Assembly (NCBI RefSeq): GCF_001905885.1
Contig: NZ_LIYH01000009.1
Location: forward strand, 62,001 to 126,000
DNA length: 64,000 bases
Source of the DNA: Streptomyces sp. CB03234
GTDB lineage: Bacteria; Actinomycetota; Actinomycetes; Streptomycetales; Streptomycetaceae
Reading direction: 5' to 3'
The notes beneath the pieces are model-generated. The model saw nothing but the letters and a program-made list of their open reading frames with translations. It did not search any database and had not been told where the DNA came from. Below are positions 8,376-17,226 of this stretch, piece after piece. A program made the translations under genes and the position numbers. Each line of letters begins with the position of its first letter. The stretch's first letter is position 1.

Positions 8376-8885
8376 GTGGGAACGTTGCGGCCCGAGAGCA
8401 CGAACGGCACCGGCGGGGGCGGGCTGGCCGTCCCGATGGCCTGGCTGTGTGCCGAGTACATCGCCGACGAACTACTGAGAGCCGGTGGCCTGGTCGAACC
8501 CGGCTCCCTGGAGTACCAGGCGGGCCGCCGCACGCTGGCGCTCACCGTCTACCTGGGCGACGGCACCGACGACGCCTCCGGCCCGGGCGCCGAGCACCGG
8601 CTGGAGGAGTGGCTGACACGTACCGCGCACGGCCACCCCTGGGAGGACTGGGTACGCGAACGGCTGGCCGCGCGGCGGGAGCGCGACGGCGACGAGGACG
8701 AGGGCCTGGCACTCGCCCGGGAGACCTGGCGCCTGCTGGAGGGCACGCACCTGCTCGCCACCGACCTGGGCGCGCTGTCGGGCGGCCCGGCCCCCGGGCT
8801 CGTGGTCGACGAGTCCGAGGCGGTGTGGCTGCCGTCATGGCGTCTGGGCCTCCCGCTCGGGCACCTGGCGCTGCGGCTGTACTGA
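8376..8885 (+). CDS. Conserved hypothetical protein downstream of the ECF sigma gene
   Basis: About 169 residues, no family recognised. The start is uncertain: GTG 8376 gives the longest form, but TTG 8385 has AGAAGG (8371-8376) at ideal distance and may be the true start. The protein is soluble and mixed helix/strand, with a Trp-rich, acidic character ('HPWEDWVRERLAARRERD', 'WLPSWRLGLPLGHLALRLY'). It has no signal peptide or membrane helix. It lies 174 bp after the sigma factor gene on the same strand, too far for tight coupling, so a link to the sigma factor is possible but not shown. Codon use is typical of the chromosome. Confidence 0.7.
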   Translation: MGTLRPESTNGTGGGGLAVPMAWLCAEYIADELLRAGGLVEPGSLEYQAGRRTLALTVYLGDGTDDASGPGAEHRLEEWLTRTAHGHPWEDWVRERLAARRERDGDEDEGLALARETWRLLEGTHLLATDLGALSGGPAPGLVVDESEAVWLPSWRLGLPLGHLALRLY

Positions 8886-8901
8886 CCTCTGTCCGGTCGG
8901 C

Positions 8902-9123
8902 TCAGTGCGGCTGGACGGGACGTGCCCGGACCCTGTTGGGCAGGTCCTGATGGCCGCCGCTGGCGAGCATCCGCACCTCGCCCCGGTCGCTTATCTCCGC
9001 CAGCACGATGCCCGTGTCGTCGGCGTAGACGGGGTGCCCGCCGGCCCCGGTGCGGTCCGTACGGTGCACCCGCACGACGTCTTCCTGCCCGAAGTCCAGC
9101 TCGTAGTGATCATGGATGCGCAT
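8902..9123 (-). CDS. Small DUF6296-like protein
   Basis: A 73-residue protein starting at ATG 9123, preceded by GGGAGG five bases upstream; an in-frame upstream ATG at 9147 lacks this. The sequence 'DVVRVHRTDRTGAGGHPVYADDTGIVLAEISDRGE' is strand-rich, with the 'GxGGHPVYxDxTGxVxAEIxDxGxVRML' pattern I associate with the DUF6296 family of small streptomycete proteins. Function is unknown. It lies 57 bp downstream of the histidine kinase gene on the same strand and may be the last gene of that operon. Confidence 0.7.
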   Translation of the reverse strand: MRIHDHYELDFGQEDVVRVHRTDRTGAGGHPVYADDTGIVLAEISDRGEVRMLASGGHQDLPNRVRARPVQPH

Positions 9124-9180
9124 GGTTGCCTCCCGGTGAGCGATCACCGCCTTGCACCCGCGTCCCCATACCGGGACTTT

Positions 9181-10401
9181 TCATGCCTGAACGGACGTGG
9201 GTGGATCGCGGTGGACACCCGGGCGGTACTTCGGGACACGGACCGTGACTTTCATGCCCGCGCCGACGCCCGTCTCGACCACGAGCCCGTAGTCGTCCCC
9301 GTACACCTGGCGCAGCCGTTCGTCGACGTTGCACAGCCCGATGCCGGAGGCCTGGGGGCGCTCGCCCGCGAGGATGGCCCGCAGCACGTCCGGTTCCATG
9401 CCGACGCCGTCGTCCTCGATGGTGACGACGGCCTCGGCGCCCGCGTCCTCGGCCGCGATGGTCACCCGGCAGGTGGTGCGGGAGTCCTCCAGGCCGTGCT
9501 TGACGGCGTTCTCGACCAGCGGCTGGAGGCACAGGAACGGCAGCGTCACCGGCAGCACCTCGGGCGCCACCTGGAGGGTCACCTGGAGCCGGTCGCCGAA
9601 GCGTGCCCCGGCGAGCGCCAGGTACTGCTCGATGGAGCGCAACTCGTCGGCGAGCTGGGTGAACTCGCCGTGCCGCCGGAACGAGTAGCGGGTGAAGTCG
9701 GCGAACTCCAGGAGGAGTTCGCGGGCGCGTTCGGGGTCGGTGCGGACGAAGGACGCGATGGCGGCGAGCGAGTTGAAGATGAAGTGCGGGGAGATCTGGG
9801 CGCGCAGGGCCCGGATCTCCGCCTCGATCAACCGGGTACGGGACCGGTCCAGCTCGGCCAGTTCCAGCTGTACGGAGACCCAGCGGGCCACCTCCGTCGC
9901 GGCCCGTACCAGCACCGCCGACTCGCGCGACCCGTACGCGACGAGGGCGCCGAGCACGCCCTCCTCGCCGGTCAGCGGCGCGATCACCGCCCAGCGCAGC
10001 GGGCAGTCCGGCTCGTCGCACGCGGCGCGCACGCTCTGGCCCCGCCCCGAGCCGAGCAGCTCGGCGACCCGTTCCATCACCTGGGCGCGGTGGTGGTCGC
10101 CGCCGGGGCCGTCCCAGGCGAGGACGGCCGTACGGTCGGTGAGGCACAGCGCCTCCGTCCCGAGCAGCGACCGCAGCCGCCGGGCGGCCTTGCGCGCGGT
10201 GTCCTCGGTGAGCCCGGCGCGCAGGGGCGGGGCGGCGAGGGACGCGGTGTGGAGGGTGTGGAAGGTGGCGCGTTCGACGGGGGTGCCGAGGTCCAGCACG
10301 TCCTTCCCGGTCCGCCGCGCGGTGAGCCGCCCGAGCGCGAACCCGGCGACGAGGAGGAGGGCCCCGGCGGTGCCGAGGGCCGCGAGGAGCGTGCCGCTCA
10401 C
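9181..10401 (-). CDS. LytS/BtsS-type sensor histidine kinase
   Basis: A 406-residue kinase starting at GTG 10401, which overlaps the stop of the symporter gene in a GTGA. One N-terminal membrane helix (residues 5-25) is followed by a GAF-like sensor region (about residues 60-180), then a His_kinase domain. The H-box is 'ALRAQISPHFIFNSLAAI' with His206; the N-box is 'LQPLVENAVKHGLE' and the G-box 'GIGLCNVDERLRQVYG'. This H-box is the hallmark of LytS-type kinases, which pair with LytTR response regulators; one is encoded at 13318. Tight coupling to a carboxylate symporter suggests it senses the transported substrate, as in pyruvate-sensing LytS/BtsS systems. That ligand is inference. Confidence 0.9.
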   Translation of the reverse strand: MSGTLLAALGTAGALLLVAGFALGRLTARRTGKDVLDLGTPVERATFHTLHTASLAAPPLRAGLTEDTARKAARRLRSLLGTEALCLTDRTAVLAWDGPGGDHHRAQVMERVAELLGSGRGQSVRAACDEPDCPLRWAVIAPLTGEEGVLGALVAYGSRESAVLVRAATEVARWVSVQLELAELDRSRTRLIEAEIRALRAQISPHFIFNSLAAIASFVRTDPERARELLLEFADFTRYSFRRHGEFTQLADELRSIEQYLALAGARFGDRLQVTLQVAPEVLPVTLPFLCLQPLVENAVKHGLEDSRTTCRVTIAAEDAGAEAVVTIEDDGVGMEPDVLRAILAGERPQASGIGLCNVDERLRQVYGDDYGLVVETGVGAGMKVTVRVPKYRPGVHRDPPTSVQA

Positions 10402-12377
10402 CGGTCGGCCCCCCACGGGCGGGCGCCGTCCCCGGCGCTACGGTACGGGCGCTCCGCCCGGCGGCCGCGCCGAGGCTCCTCGGGGCTGCCCTGCGCCCGC
10501 CGCTCGTCACCGCCGTGCGGGCTCTCCGCTGCGCTGCCCCGTGACCCTCCCGCCCCGCTGCCCGCCGGGCGCTTCCAGGGGCCGCCGCCCGGGTGCTCGT
10601 GGGCTCCCGGGTCCGGTTCGGCCGGGTCGGCCGGGCGTTCCGTCGCGCGGCCCTGGTCGCGCCGCGACGGCCGGCCGACCAGGTCCTCGGGCAGGTGGAG
10701 CCGGGCCAGGATCGCGGGCGTGCCGGCCGGGACGCGGCGGGGCGTGGCGAGCGAGACGGCGACCATCGTCAGGAAGCCGAGCGGCACGGACCAGACGGCG
10801 GGCCACGCCATCAGCGTGTGCGGCCACCCCTCCGGGGCGAGCCCCGCCCGGGTCGCCATCACGGCCGTGAGCGCGGCCCCGCCGCCCGCCACGAGACCGG
10901 CCATCGCGCCGGGCGGCGTGAGGCGCCGCCACCAGATGCCCAGCACCAGCAGCGGGCAGAACGAGGACGCCGACACGGCGAACGCCAGCCCCACCGCGTC
11001 CGCCACCGGCACGTTCGTGGCCACCAGGCTGACCGCCAGCGGCACCGCCACGGCGAGCAGGGTCGCCAGCCGGAAGTGCCGTACGCCGCGCGAGGGAAGC
11101 ACGTCCTGGCTGAGCACCCCCGCCACCGACATGGTCAGCCCCGACGCCGTCGACAGGAACGCCGCGAACGCCCCGCCCGCCAGCAGCGCGCCCAGCAGCT
11201 CGCCGGCCGTCCCGCCGAGCACACGGTCGGGCAGGACCAGCACGGCGGCGTCCGCCGCGCCGGTGAGGGCGAGCTCGGGCGCGTAGATCCTGCCGAGCGC
11301 GCCGTACACCGGGGGCAGCAGGTAGAAGGCGCCCACCAGGCCGAGGACGACGAGCGTGGTGCGGCGGGCGGTGCGCCCGTCGGGGCTGGTGTAGAAGCGG
11401 ACGGCCACGTGCGGCAGCCCCATGGTGCCGAGGAACGTGGCGAGGATCAGCCCGTACGTGGCGTACAGCTGGTGGCCGTCGTGGCCGCCCGCCAGCGGCT
11501 GTGACCAGCCGACCGGATCGGTGCCGGTGGCGGCCCGCTCGGGCACGCGCGCGCCCTCCGGGAAGCGCAGCGTGGTCCCGGCCTCGACACGGTGGCTCCC
11601 CTCGGCGAGCGTGACGCGGTCCTCCTCGTACGCGGTGGAGTCGACGCGCCCGGAGACGGTGAGGGTGAGCGGCGCGTCGACGTCGATGCGTACGGTGTCG
11701 CCGACCGTCACGGCGGTGTGCTCCCGGAAGACGGCGGGCGCGTCGAACCGGGCGCGCGGCGCCTCGTCGCCCCACCAGGCGGAGACCAGGAACAGCGCGG
11801 GGACCAGCAGGGCGGTGAGCTTGAGCCAGTACTGGAAGGCCTGCACGAAGGTGATGCTCCGCATCCCGCCCGCCGCCACCGCGCCCGTGACGACGACGGC
11901 GACGACGAGCCCCCCGACCCAGTCGGGGGCGCCGGTGAGGATCTCCAGCGTCAGGCCCGCGCCCTGGAGCTGCGGCAGGAGGTACAGCCAGCCGATACCG
12001 ACGACGAAGAGGCTGGCCAGCCGGCGTGCCTCGGGCGATTCGAGGCGGGCCTCGGCGAAGTCGGAGAGCGTGTACGCGCCGGAGCGGCGCAGCGGGGCGG
12101 CGACCAGGACCAGCAGGACGAGGTAGCCGGCGGTGTAGCCGACCGGGTACCAGAGCATGTCGGGGCCCTGGAGGAGGACGAGTCCGGCGATGCCCAGGAA
12201 GGAGGCGGCGGAGAGGTACTCGCCGCTGATGGCGGCGGCGTTGAGGCGGGGGCCGACGGTGCGGGAGGCGACGTAGAAGTCGGAGGTGGTGCGGGAGATG
12301 CGCAGCCCGAGCGCGCCGATGAGCACGGTGGCGAGGACGACGGCGGTGACGGCGGTCACCGCGTAGGTCTGGTTCAC
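10398..12377 (-). CDS. Sodium:solute symporter, monocarboxylate/acetate (ActP/MctC) type
   Basis: A 659-residue transporter with about 13 membrane helices of the SSS family. The N-terminal helix carries 'ISRTTSDFYVASRTVGPRL' followed by 'AISGEYLSAASFLGIAG', the ActP/MctC signature. A soluble extracellular insertion of about 110 residues (near 'FREHTAVTVGDTVRIDVDAP' to 'WSQPLAGGHDGHQ') lies mid-protein, as in actinobacterial acetate/pyruvate symporters. The C-terminal 90 residues form a disordered Arg/Gly/Pro-rich tail. It should bring small monocarboxylates such as acetate, propionate or pyruvate into the cell with sodium. The DUF485 gene lies 22 bp upstream and the kinase gene overlaps its stop, so transporter and sensor are probably one operon. 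Confidence 0.9.
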   Translation of the reverse strand: MNQTYAVTAVTAVVLATVLIGALGLRISRTTSDFYVASRTVGPRLNAAAISGEYLSAASFLGIAGLVLLQGPDMLWYPVGYTAGYLVLLVLVAAPLRRSGAYTLSDFAEARLESPEARRLASLFVVGIGWLYLLPQLQGAGLTLEILTGAPDWVGGLVVAVVVTGAVAAGGMRSITFVQAFQYWLKLTALLVPALFLVSAWWGDEAPRARFDAPAVFREHTAVTVGDTVRIDVDAPLTLTVSGRVDSTAYEEDRVTLAEGSHRVEAGTTLRFPEGARVPERAATGTDPVGWSQPLAGGHDGHQLYATYGLILATFLGTMGLPHVAVRFYTSPDGRTARRTTLVVLGLVGAFYLLPPVYGALGRIYAPELALTGAADAAVLVLPDRVLGGTAGELLGALLAGGAFAAFLSTASGLTMSVAGVLSQDVLPSRGVRHFRLATLLAVAVPLAVSLVATNVPVADAVGLAFAVSASSFCPLLVLGIWWRRLTPPGAMAGLVAGGGAALTAVMATRAGLAPEGWPHTLMAWPAVWSVPLGFLTMVAVSLATPRRVPAGTPAILARLHLPEDLVGRPSRRDQGRATERPADPAEPDPGAHEHPGGGPWKRPAGSGAGGSRGSAAESPHGGDERRAQGSPEEPRRGRRAERPYRSAGDGARPWGADR

Positions 12378-12399
12378 GTCCGGTCCGTGCCCATCCGGT

Positions 12400-12786
12400 T
12401 CAGCGGCCTTCCACGAGGCCGGTGAAGTCGCGTTCGTTGCGCTCGGCGCGGCGGACGTACCAGCGGGCGATGAGCCAGACGACGGGGTACGTGCCGACGC
12501 CGAGGACGGCCCAGACGAACGGCTGGGCGGTGCCGCGCCCGAGGGCCGCCGGGAGGGTGAACAGCAGGGGCAGCGAGCCGATGAGCAGGGCGAGGGTGCC
12601 GAGCGCGTAGAGCGCGGCGCGCAACTGGCTGCGCATCAGGGACCGTACGTAGGTGTGGCCGAGGGTGGTCTGCTCGCTGATCTCCGAGCGGGCGGGCGCG
12701 TGGCCCGGGGGGCGGCGGGCGGAGCGCGGCACACCGGTGACCGTCTCGCGGCGGGGGCGGCGCGGGGGCTGCTGGGCTGCGGGCAT
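12400..12786 (-). CDS. DUF485 membrane protein, symporter partner
   Basis: A 128-residue protein with two membrane helices in its second half (near residues 57-80 and 88-110) and a basic, disordered N-terminus. The layout and the ending 'WYVRRAERNERDFTGL' match DUF485 proteins, which are encoded immediately before ActP/MctC-type symporters in many bacteria and probably act as a small subunit. Here it sits 22 bp upstream of the symporter gene, confirming the pairing. Confidence 0.85.
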   Translation of the reverse strand: MPAAQQPPRRPRRETVTGVPRSARRPPGHAPARSEISEQTTLGHTYVRSLMRSQLRAALYALGTLALLIGSLPLLFTLPAALGRGTAQPFVWAVLGVGTYPVVWLIARWYVRRAERNERDFTGLVEGR

Positions 12787-12890
12787 CGGCGTCCGTGGGT
12801 GGGCTCGGCCGGGGTGGTCGGCGGGGGCGGCTGGCTCGGATGGTGGAGTCTACGCAGAAGCCATTACCGAAGGTAGACCCCGGTTTCGGG

Positions 12891-13163
12891 TCAGCTGCCG
12901 GTCCGCCGGCCGGCGTCGCCGAGCGCGATCTCCAGCTCGACGTAGGACTCCTCGGCCCGGCGGAACGCCACCTCCAGCGCGGCGGCCGTGCGGGGCCCGA
13001 CCAGCCCGTGCGTCGACTCCTGGATTTCGTACAGCACGTCGGCCCAGCGTCCGGCGGCGCTCTTGACCCCGGCGAGCAGCGCCTCCGCCTCGCGCGGGCC
13101 GCCCGGCCGGAGGTCCGGCAGGGCGCGCAGTTCGGCGAGCAGCGCCTCGATCTCGACGGTCAC
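12891..13163 (-). CDS. Small helical hypothetical protein
   Basis: A 90-residue soluble protein. GTG 13163 is chosen because a purine-rich GGAGAGGGGG lies upstream and the predicted helical start 'TVEIEALLAELRAL' begins there; the in-frame ATG at 13250 would extend it with unlikely sequence. It is highly helical and acidic ('REAEALLAGVKSAAGRWADVLYEIQE', 'FRRAEESYVELEIAL'). No family is recognised. It lies between the response regulator and DUF485 genes on the same strand, so it may belong to the same transport/signalling operon. Confidence 0.6.
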   Translation of the reverse strand: MTVEIEALLAELRALPDLRPGGPREAEALLAGVKSAAGRWADVLYEIQESTHGLVGPRTAAALEVAFRRAEESYVELEIALGDAGRRTGS

Positions 13164-13317
13164 GGTCCGGCCCCCTCTCCGGTGATCAAGGGTAGGCGCC
13201 GCACGCCGCGCCTGGCGGAGTTCGGCCGGCCGCCGGTCGCCGAACGGCACGGACCACGCGTCGAGCGGTCGGCCCCGCGGCCCCCGGTGGCTCGCGACCC
13301 CGGCCGGCGGGGCGGTG

Positions 13318-14061
13318 TCAGCCGCGTGCCTGGCGCATCAGGAGGTCGCGCAGCTGGCGGGCGTGGCGGCGGCTGACGGCGAGTTCGGCGCGGCCGACCC
13401 GGACGGTGGTCGTCCCGGCGTCGAGGCGCAGTTCGTCGATTCGGCGCAGCGCGACGAGGTGGCTGCGGTGGATCCGTACGAAGCCACGCGCCGCCCACCG
13501 CTCCTCCAGCGTGGACAGCGGGATGCGGACGAGGTGGCTGCCCTCGTCGGTGTGCAGCCGCGCGTAGTCGCCCTGCGCCTCGACGTACGCGATGTCGTCG
13601 ACGGACACGAACCGGGTGACGCCGCCCAGTTCGACCGGGATCTGTTCGGTCGCCGTACCGGCGGTCGCGGGTTCGGCGAGGTCGCGGACCCGGCGTACGG
13701 CCTCGGCCAGGCGTTCCCTGCGGACCGGCTTGAGGACGTAGTCGACGGCCTTGAGGTCGAAGGCCTGGAGGGCGAACCCTTCGTGGGCGGTGACGAAGAC
13801 GATCAGCGGGGGCCTGGCGAACCCGGCTATCAGCCGGGCGATGTCGAGGCCGGTGAGCCCGGCCATGTGGATGTCGAGGAAGACGACGTCGATGGCCTCC
13901 TCGCCGTCGGGTCCCGCTTCGAGGGCGCGGCCGATGCGGCGCAGCGCCTCGGTCGCGTCGGTGGCGCCCTCCGCGCTGCGCACCCTCGGGTCGGAGCGGA
14001 GGAGGTAGAGCAGCTCTTCGAGAGCGGGCTTCTCGTCGTCGACGGCCAGTACGCGAACCAT
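13318..14061 (-). CDS. LytTR-family response regulator
   Basis: A 247-residue regulator starting at ATG 14061. The receiver domain (residues 1-125) has the acidic pair at residues 8-9 ('AVDDEKP'), the phosphorylatable Asp63 in 'VVFLDIHMAGLTG', a Thr in 'IVFVTAHEGFA' and the Lys in 'VDYVLKPVRRE'. The LytTR DNA-binding domain covers about residues 145-245 ('VDDIAYVEAQGDYARLHT', 'RGFVRIHRSHLVALRRIDEL'). LytTR regulators bind direct repeats upstream of targets. The matching LytS-type kinase is at 9181-10401, with the symporter genes between them, so its target is probably the symporter operon. The gene is divergent from the anti-sigma gene at 14193. Confidence 0.92.
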   Translation of the reverse strand: MVRVLAVDDEKPALEELLYLLRSDPRVRSAEGATDATEALRRIGRALEAGPDGEEAIDVVFLDIHMAGLTGLDIARLIAGFARPPLIVFVTAHEGFALQAFDLKAVDYVLKPVRRERLAEAVRRVRDLAEPATAGTATEQIPVELGGVTRFVSVDDIAYVEAQGDYARLHTDEGSHLVRIPLSTLEERWAARGFVRIHRSHLVALRRIDELRLDAGTTTVRVGRAELAVSRRHARQLRDLLMRQARG

Positions 14062-14192
14062 GGTGCGGAGTGTAGAGGTGGGCCGATTGAGCGAGGAACG
14101 GCTCGGATGCGTACTCCCTGGCGTAAGGCTTCCCGCGCTGCTTCGCGGAAGCACACGGCACACGGACGCGTACGCGGGAATGAGGCACCCCC

Positions 14193-14831
14193 ATGAGTCT
14201 GCGGGAGCGGCATCACGATGTCGCCGCCTATGCGCTGGGCGTGCTGGAACCGGCGGACGCCCTCGCGTGCGAGAAGCACCTGGCGCGGTGCGTGACCTGC
14301 ACGGCCGGGCTCGTGGACTTCTCCTTCGCCGCGTCGGCGCTCGCGCAGCTTGCCGGCCGGGAGCCGCTGCGGCCGCTCGGGCCGCGCCCGGTGGCGGCGC
14401 GTTCTCGTCGGCGGGTACGCCGGCCGCGGGCGCGGCGGTGGCGCTCGCGCGTCGTCGGGGTGGCCGCGGCGCTCGCGGTCGCGGTGCCGGGCGCCGTCCT
14501 GCTGGCCTCCCCCGGCCCGGGCGCCGGCGATCCGGGGGTACGGCGGGCCGCGGCGACGGACACGGCGACCGGGACGTCGGCGTCGGTGGCGCTGCGGGAG
14601 CGGGAGTGGGGCACGGAGGTGGCGCTGAAGGTGGCCGGGGTGCCGGGGTCTCACGTGTGCGAACTCGTGGTCGTCGGGACGGACGGCCGGGCGTGGCCGG
14701 TCATGACGTGGGCGACGGAGGAGGGCGACGAGCCGGTGATGGAGGGCGGGATCGCGCTGCGGCTCGGCGAGATCGAGCGGCTGGAGGTACGGACCGTGGA
14801 GGGCGAGCGGCTGGTGTCGGTACGGCCCTGA
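14193..14831 (+). CDS. ZAS-type transmembrane anti-sigma factor (orphan)
   Basis: A 212-residue protein. The N-terminal zinc-binding anti-sigma domain has 'HDVAAYALGVLEPADA' and 'HLARCVTC', with His8, His29, Cys33 and Cys36 in the usual spacing (HxxxCxxC). A basic stretch (residues 68-84) and one membrane helix (about residues 86-104) follow, then an extracytoplasmic domain of about 100 residues ('GTEVALKVAGVPGSHVCELVVVG'), resembling the anti-sigma-K-factor C-terminal domain. Such proteins hold an ECF sigma factor inactive at the membrane and release it on an outside signal. Unusually, no sigma gene is next to it; neighbours are a response regulator (divergent) and a DNA glycosylase (convergent). 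The ECF gene at 7662 is the nearest candidate partner. Confidence 0.85.
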   Translation: MSLRERHHDVAAYALGVLEPADALACEKHLARCVTCTAGLVDFSFAASALAQLAGREPLRPLGPRPVAARSRRRVRRPRARRWRSRVVGVAAALAVAVPGAVLLASPGPGAGDPGVRRAAATDTATGTSASVALREREWGTEVALKVAGVPGSHVCELVVVGTDGRAWPVMTWATEEGDEPVMEGGIALRLGEIERLEVRTVEGERLVSVRP

Positions 14832-14848
14832 ACCTACTTCAGCAGCAC

Positions 14849-15709
14849 CTACCTCAGCAGGCGGGACAGGCGGCGGTCGGCGAGGGGCTTGCCGCCGGTC
14901 TGGCAGGTGGGGCAGTACTGGAGCGACGAGTCGCTGTACGACACCTCCCGGATGGTGTCGCCGCAGACGGGACACGCCTCGCCGGTACGGCCGTGGACGC
15001 GCAGCCCGCTCTTCTTCTCGGCCTTGAGGCGGCCGGCGGCCACTCCGTGCGAGCGCTCCACGGCCTCGCTCAGGGTGGTGCGCATCGCCTCGTACAGCGT
15101 GGTGGTCTCCTCGTCGGTGAGGTTCTGTACGGGCTTGAAGGGGGACATCCGGGCGGCGTGCAGGACCTCGTCGCTGTACGCGTTGCCGATGCCCGCGATC
15201 AGGCTCTGGTCGCGCAGGGCGCCCTTGAGCTGTCGCCGTTCGCCGGTGAGCAGGGCGGCGAAGGCGTCCCGGTCGAAGCCGGCGGCGAGCGGGTCGGGGC
15301 CGAGGCGGGCGACGCCCGGGACGTCGGCGGGGTCGTGGACGAGGTGGACGGCGAGGCGCTTGGTGGTGCCGGCCTCGGTGAGGTCGAAGCCGTCGCCGCC
15401 GGTGAGCGCGACGCGCAGCGCGAGCGGGCCCTTGCCGGGGCGTGGCGGCCCGGAGGGCAGGACGTCCCGCCACTGGAGCCAGCCGGCCCGGGCGAGGTGG
15501 ATCAGCAGATGGAGCCCGTCGGCGGTGATGTCGAGGAACTTGCCGTACCGCTCGACGGCGGTGACGGTGGTGCCGTCGAGCGCGGACAGCGGCGGGTCGT
15601 ACGTCTTGAGGACGCTGACGGCGACGGGCAGGGCGCGGGCGATCTCCTTGCCCACCAGGTTCTCGTCGAGGAACTCGCGGAGGGCTTCGACCTCGGGCAG
15701 TTCTGGCAT
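14849..15709 (-). CDS. Formamidopyrimidine/endonuclease VIII-family DNA glycosylase
   Basis: A 286-residue repair enzyme that removes oxidised bases and cuts the abasic strand. The N-terminus is 'MPELPEVEALREFL': Pro2 is the Schiff-base nucleophile after Met removal and Glu3 the catalytic acid. The H2TH region contains 'LRDQSLIAGIGNAYSDEVL', the conserved 'GIGN' loop. The C-terminal zinc finger has two Cys pairs ('CPVCG' and 'CPTC'). The length is normal for Fpg/Nei. The 'PELPEVE' start fits Fpg better than Nei, but substrate range (8-oxoguanine against pyrimidines) cannot be fixed from sequence. The gene converges on the anti-sigma gene with only 17 bp between stops. Confidence 0.9.
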   Translation of the reverse strand: MPELPEVEALREFLDENLVGKEIARALPVAVSVLKTYDPPLSALDGTTVTAVERYGKFLDITADGLHLLIHLARAGWLQWRDVLPSGPPRPGKGPLALRVALTGGDGFDLTEAGTTKRLAVHLVHDPADVPGVARLGPDPLAAGFDRDAFAALLTGERRQLKGALRDQSLIAGIGNAYSDEVLHAARMSPFKPVQNLTDEETTTLYEAMRTTLSEAVERSHGVAAGRLKAEKKSGLRVHGRTGEACPVCGDTIREVSYSDSSLQYCPTCQTGGKPLADRRLSRLLR

Positions 15710-15764
15710 GGTTCCAGCGTGCCGCAGGGCGTCCCGGCTCGCCGCCCCGGCCGGTTGCGAAGGG

Positions 15765-17114
15765 TCAGGCCGGCCCGTCGGTCGCCTTCACCAGCTCCGC
15801 CAGTTCGTCGTGGATCGCGGCGGCGAGCCGGTCCACGTCCGGGACGGCCTTGCCGTCGGCGACGAGCCCGATGTGCACCTGTCCGCCGTACGGGGACATC
15901 GCCACGGCGAGCGCCTGGCCGCGTGCGAGCGGGGCCATGGGGTGGAGGGCGCGCAGCGGGCAGCCGCCGAGGGAGAGCCTGGAGCGCGGCAGCGGCACAT
16001 TGGTGACCAGGACGTCGAACAGCATCCGCGCCGCTCCCTGGGCCAGCGGCGCGCCGAACCGGTGGGCGAGCGGCGGCAGTTGGTCGGCGAGCACGGCGAC
16101 CGCCCCGGCGCCGCGCGTGGGTCCGGCGGCCTTGTTGCGGTCCATGCCGCGGCGTACGGAGCCCAGCCGGCTCAGTGGGTCGGGGTCGGAGAGGGGCAGG
16201 TCGAGGAGGTACGCGGAGAAGGTGTTGCCCGGGCCGGGTGCGCCGCCGGGCCTCCGCCGGGAGACCGGCACGAGGGCGCGCGGGTCCACCGTGGGCAGCG
16301 GCTCTCCCCGCTCCAGCATCCACCGGCGCAGCGCTCCGGCGGTGACCGCGAGCAGGACGTCGTTGGCGGTGCCGCCCGCGACCCGGCGGACCCGCCGCAC
16401 CTCCTCCAGGTCCAGGTCGGCGGTGGCCAGGCGCCGCGTCCCGCTGGAGCCGGCGGTGAGCGCGGGCGTGCCGCGCGGGTCGAGGCGGCTGGCGCGTACG
16501 ACGGAGGCGCCGACGCCCAGGGCGCGGCCGAGCTCCTCGATGCGGCCGCGCGCGGCGCCCGCGACGTTCAGCGGGCCGGGCAGCCAGGAGCGGGGCGGTA
16601 CGGGGCGCGGGCGGCGGCGGCCGGGGGTGCGGGCGCCGGCGATCTCGTCGAAGATGCCGGCGCCGATGGCGACCGCGCGCATCCCGTCGGCGAGCGCGTG
16701 GTGGAGCTTGACGAGCACGGCGAAGGGGCCGCCAGGCGCCCCGGTCAGCAGGTACATCTCCCAGGGCGGCAGCCCGCGTTCGAGGGGCCGTTCCATCAGC
16801 TCACCGGCGAGCCGGGTGGCTTGGGTGATGACGTCGCACCCACTGTCGGGGAGCTGGACGCGCCGGACATGGCGGCGTACGTCGAAGGTCTTGTCGACGT
16901 GCCAGGCGGCGCCGCCGACCGGGAGCAGGACGTCGCGGACCCGCATCCGCAGCCGGGGGATGGCGGCGGCCCGCTCGGCGAGCAGCTCCAGGATGTCGCC
17001 GGGGTCGCCGGGGCCGGGGTCGAAGCGGGCGAGGGCGCCCAGGTGCATGGGGTGGTCGGCCGTCTCCAGGTGCCAGAAGGCCAGGTCGAGAGGTGCCAGC
17101 AGCTCACTGCTCAA
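15765..17114 (-). CDS. Wax ester synthase/diacylglycerol acyltransferase (WS/DGAT)
   Basis: A 449-residue acyltransferase that makes triacylglycerol or wax esters from acyl-CoA. The start is taken as TTG 17114, with GGGGA just upstream, since the family signature 'LAPLDLAFWHLE' follows at once; a longer form from an upstream ATG is possible. The catalytic motif HHALADG (HHxxxDG) lies at residues 138-144, and the 'GTANDVLLAVTAGALRRW' and 'NVPLPRSRLSLGGC' blocks are typical of the family's second domain. Storage lipid synthesis is common in Streptomyces, and several paralogues usually exist. The gene is monocistronic by spacing (55 bp after it, 112 bp before it). Confidence 0.9.
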   Translation of the reverse strand: MSSELLAPLDLAFWHLETADHPMHLGALARFDPGPGDPGDILELLAERAAAIPRLRMRVRDVLLPVGGAAWHVDKTFDVRRHVRRVQLPDSGCDVITQATRLAGELMERPLERGLPPWEMYLLTGAPGGPFAVLVKLHHALADGMRAVAIGAGIFDEIAGARTPGRRRPRPVPPRSWLPGPLNVAGAARGRIEELGRALGVGASVVRASRLDPRGTPALTAGSSGTRRLATADLDLEEVRRVRRVAGGTANDVLLAVTAGALRRWMLERGEPLPTVDPRALVPVSRRRPGGAPGPGNTFSAYLLDLPLSDPDPLSRLGSVRRGMDRNKAAGPTRGAGAVAVLADQLPPLAHRFGAPLAQGAARMLFDVLVTNVPLPRSRLSLGGCPLRALHPMAPLARGQALAVAMSPYGGQVHIGLVADGKAVPDVDRLAAAIHDELAELVKATDGPA

Positions 17115-17226
17115 GGGATCCCCATGTCGTGGAGGGCCATGGAAGGCTACGGAACAGCAGTCAAACGCCATCGATCGGTTACGGTCAAGTACGATCTCTT
17201 CACTTACAGTTAACAGTCGATGTCCA

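Noticed and set aside
8905..11286. A plus-strand open frame of 793 codons
   Set aside because: It lies opposite the histidine kinase and symporter genes, which have intact family motifs.
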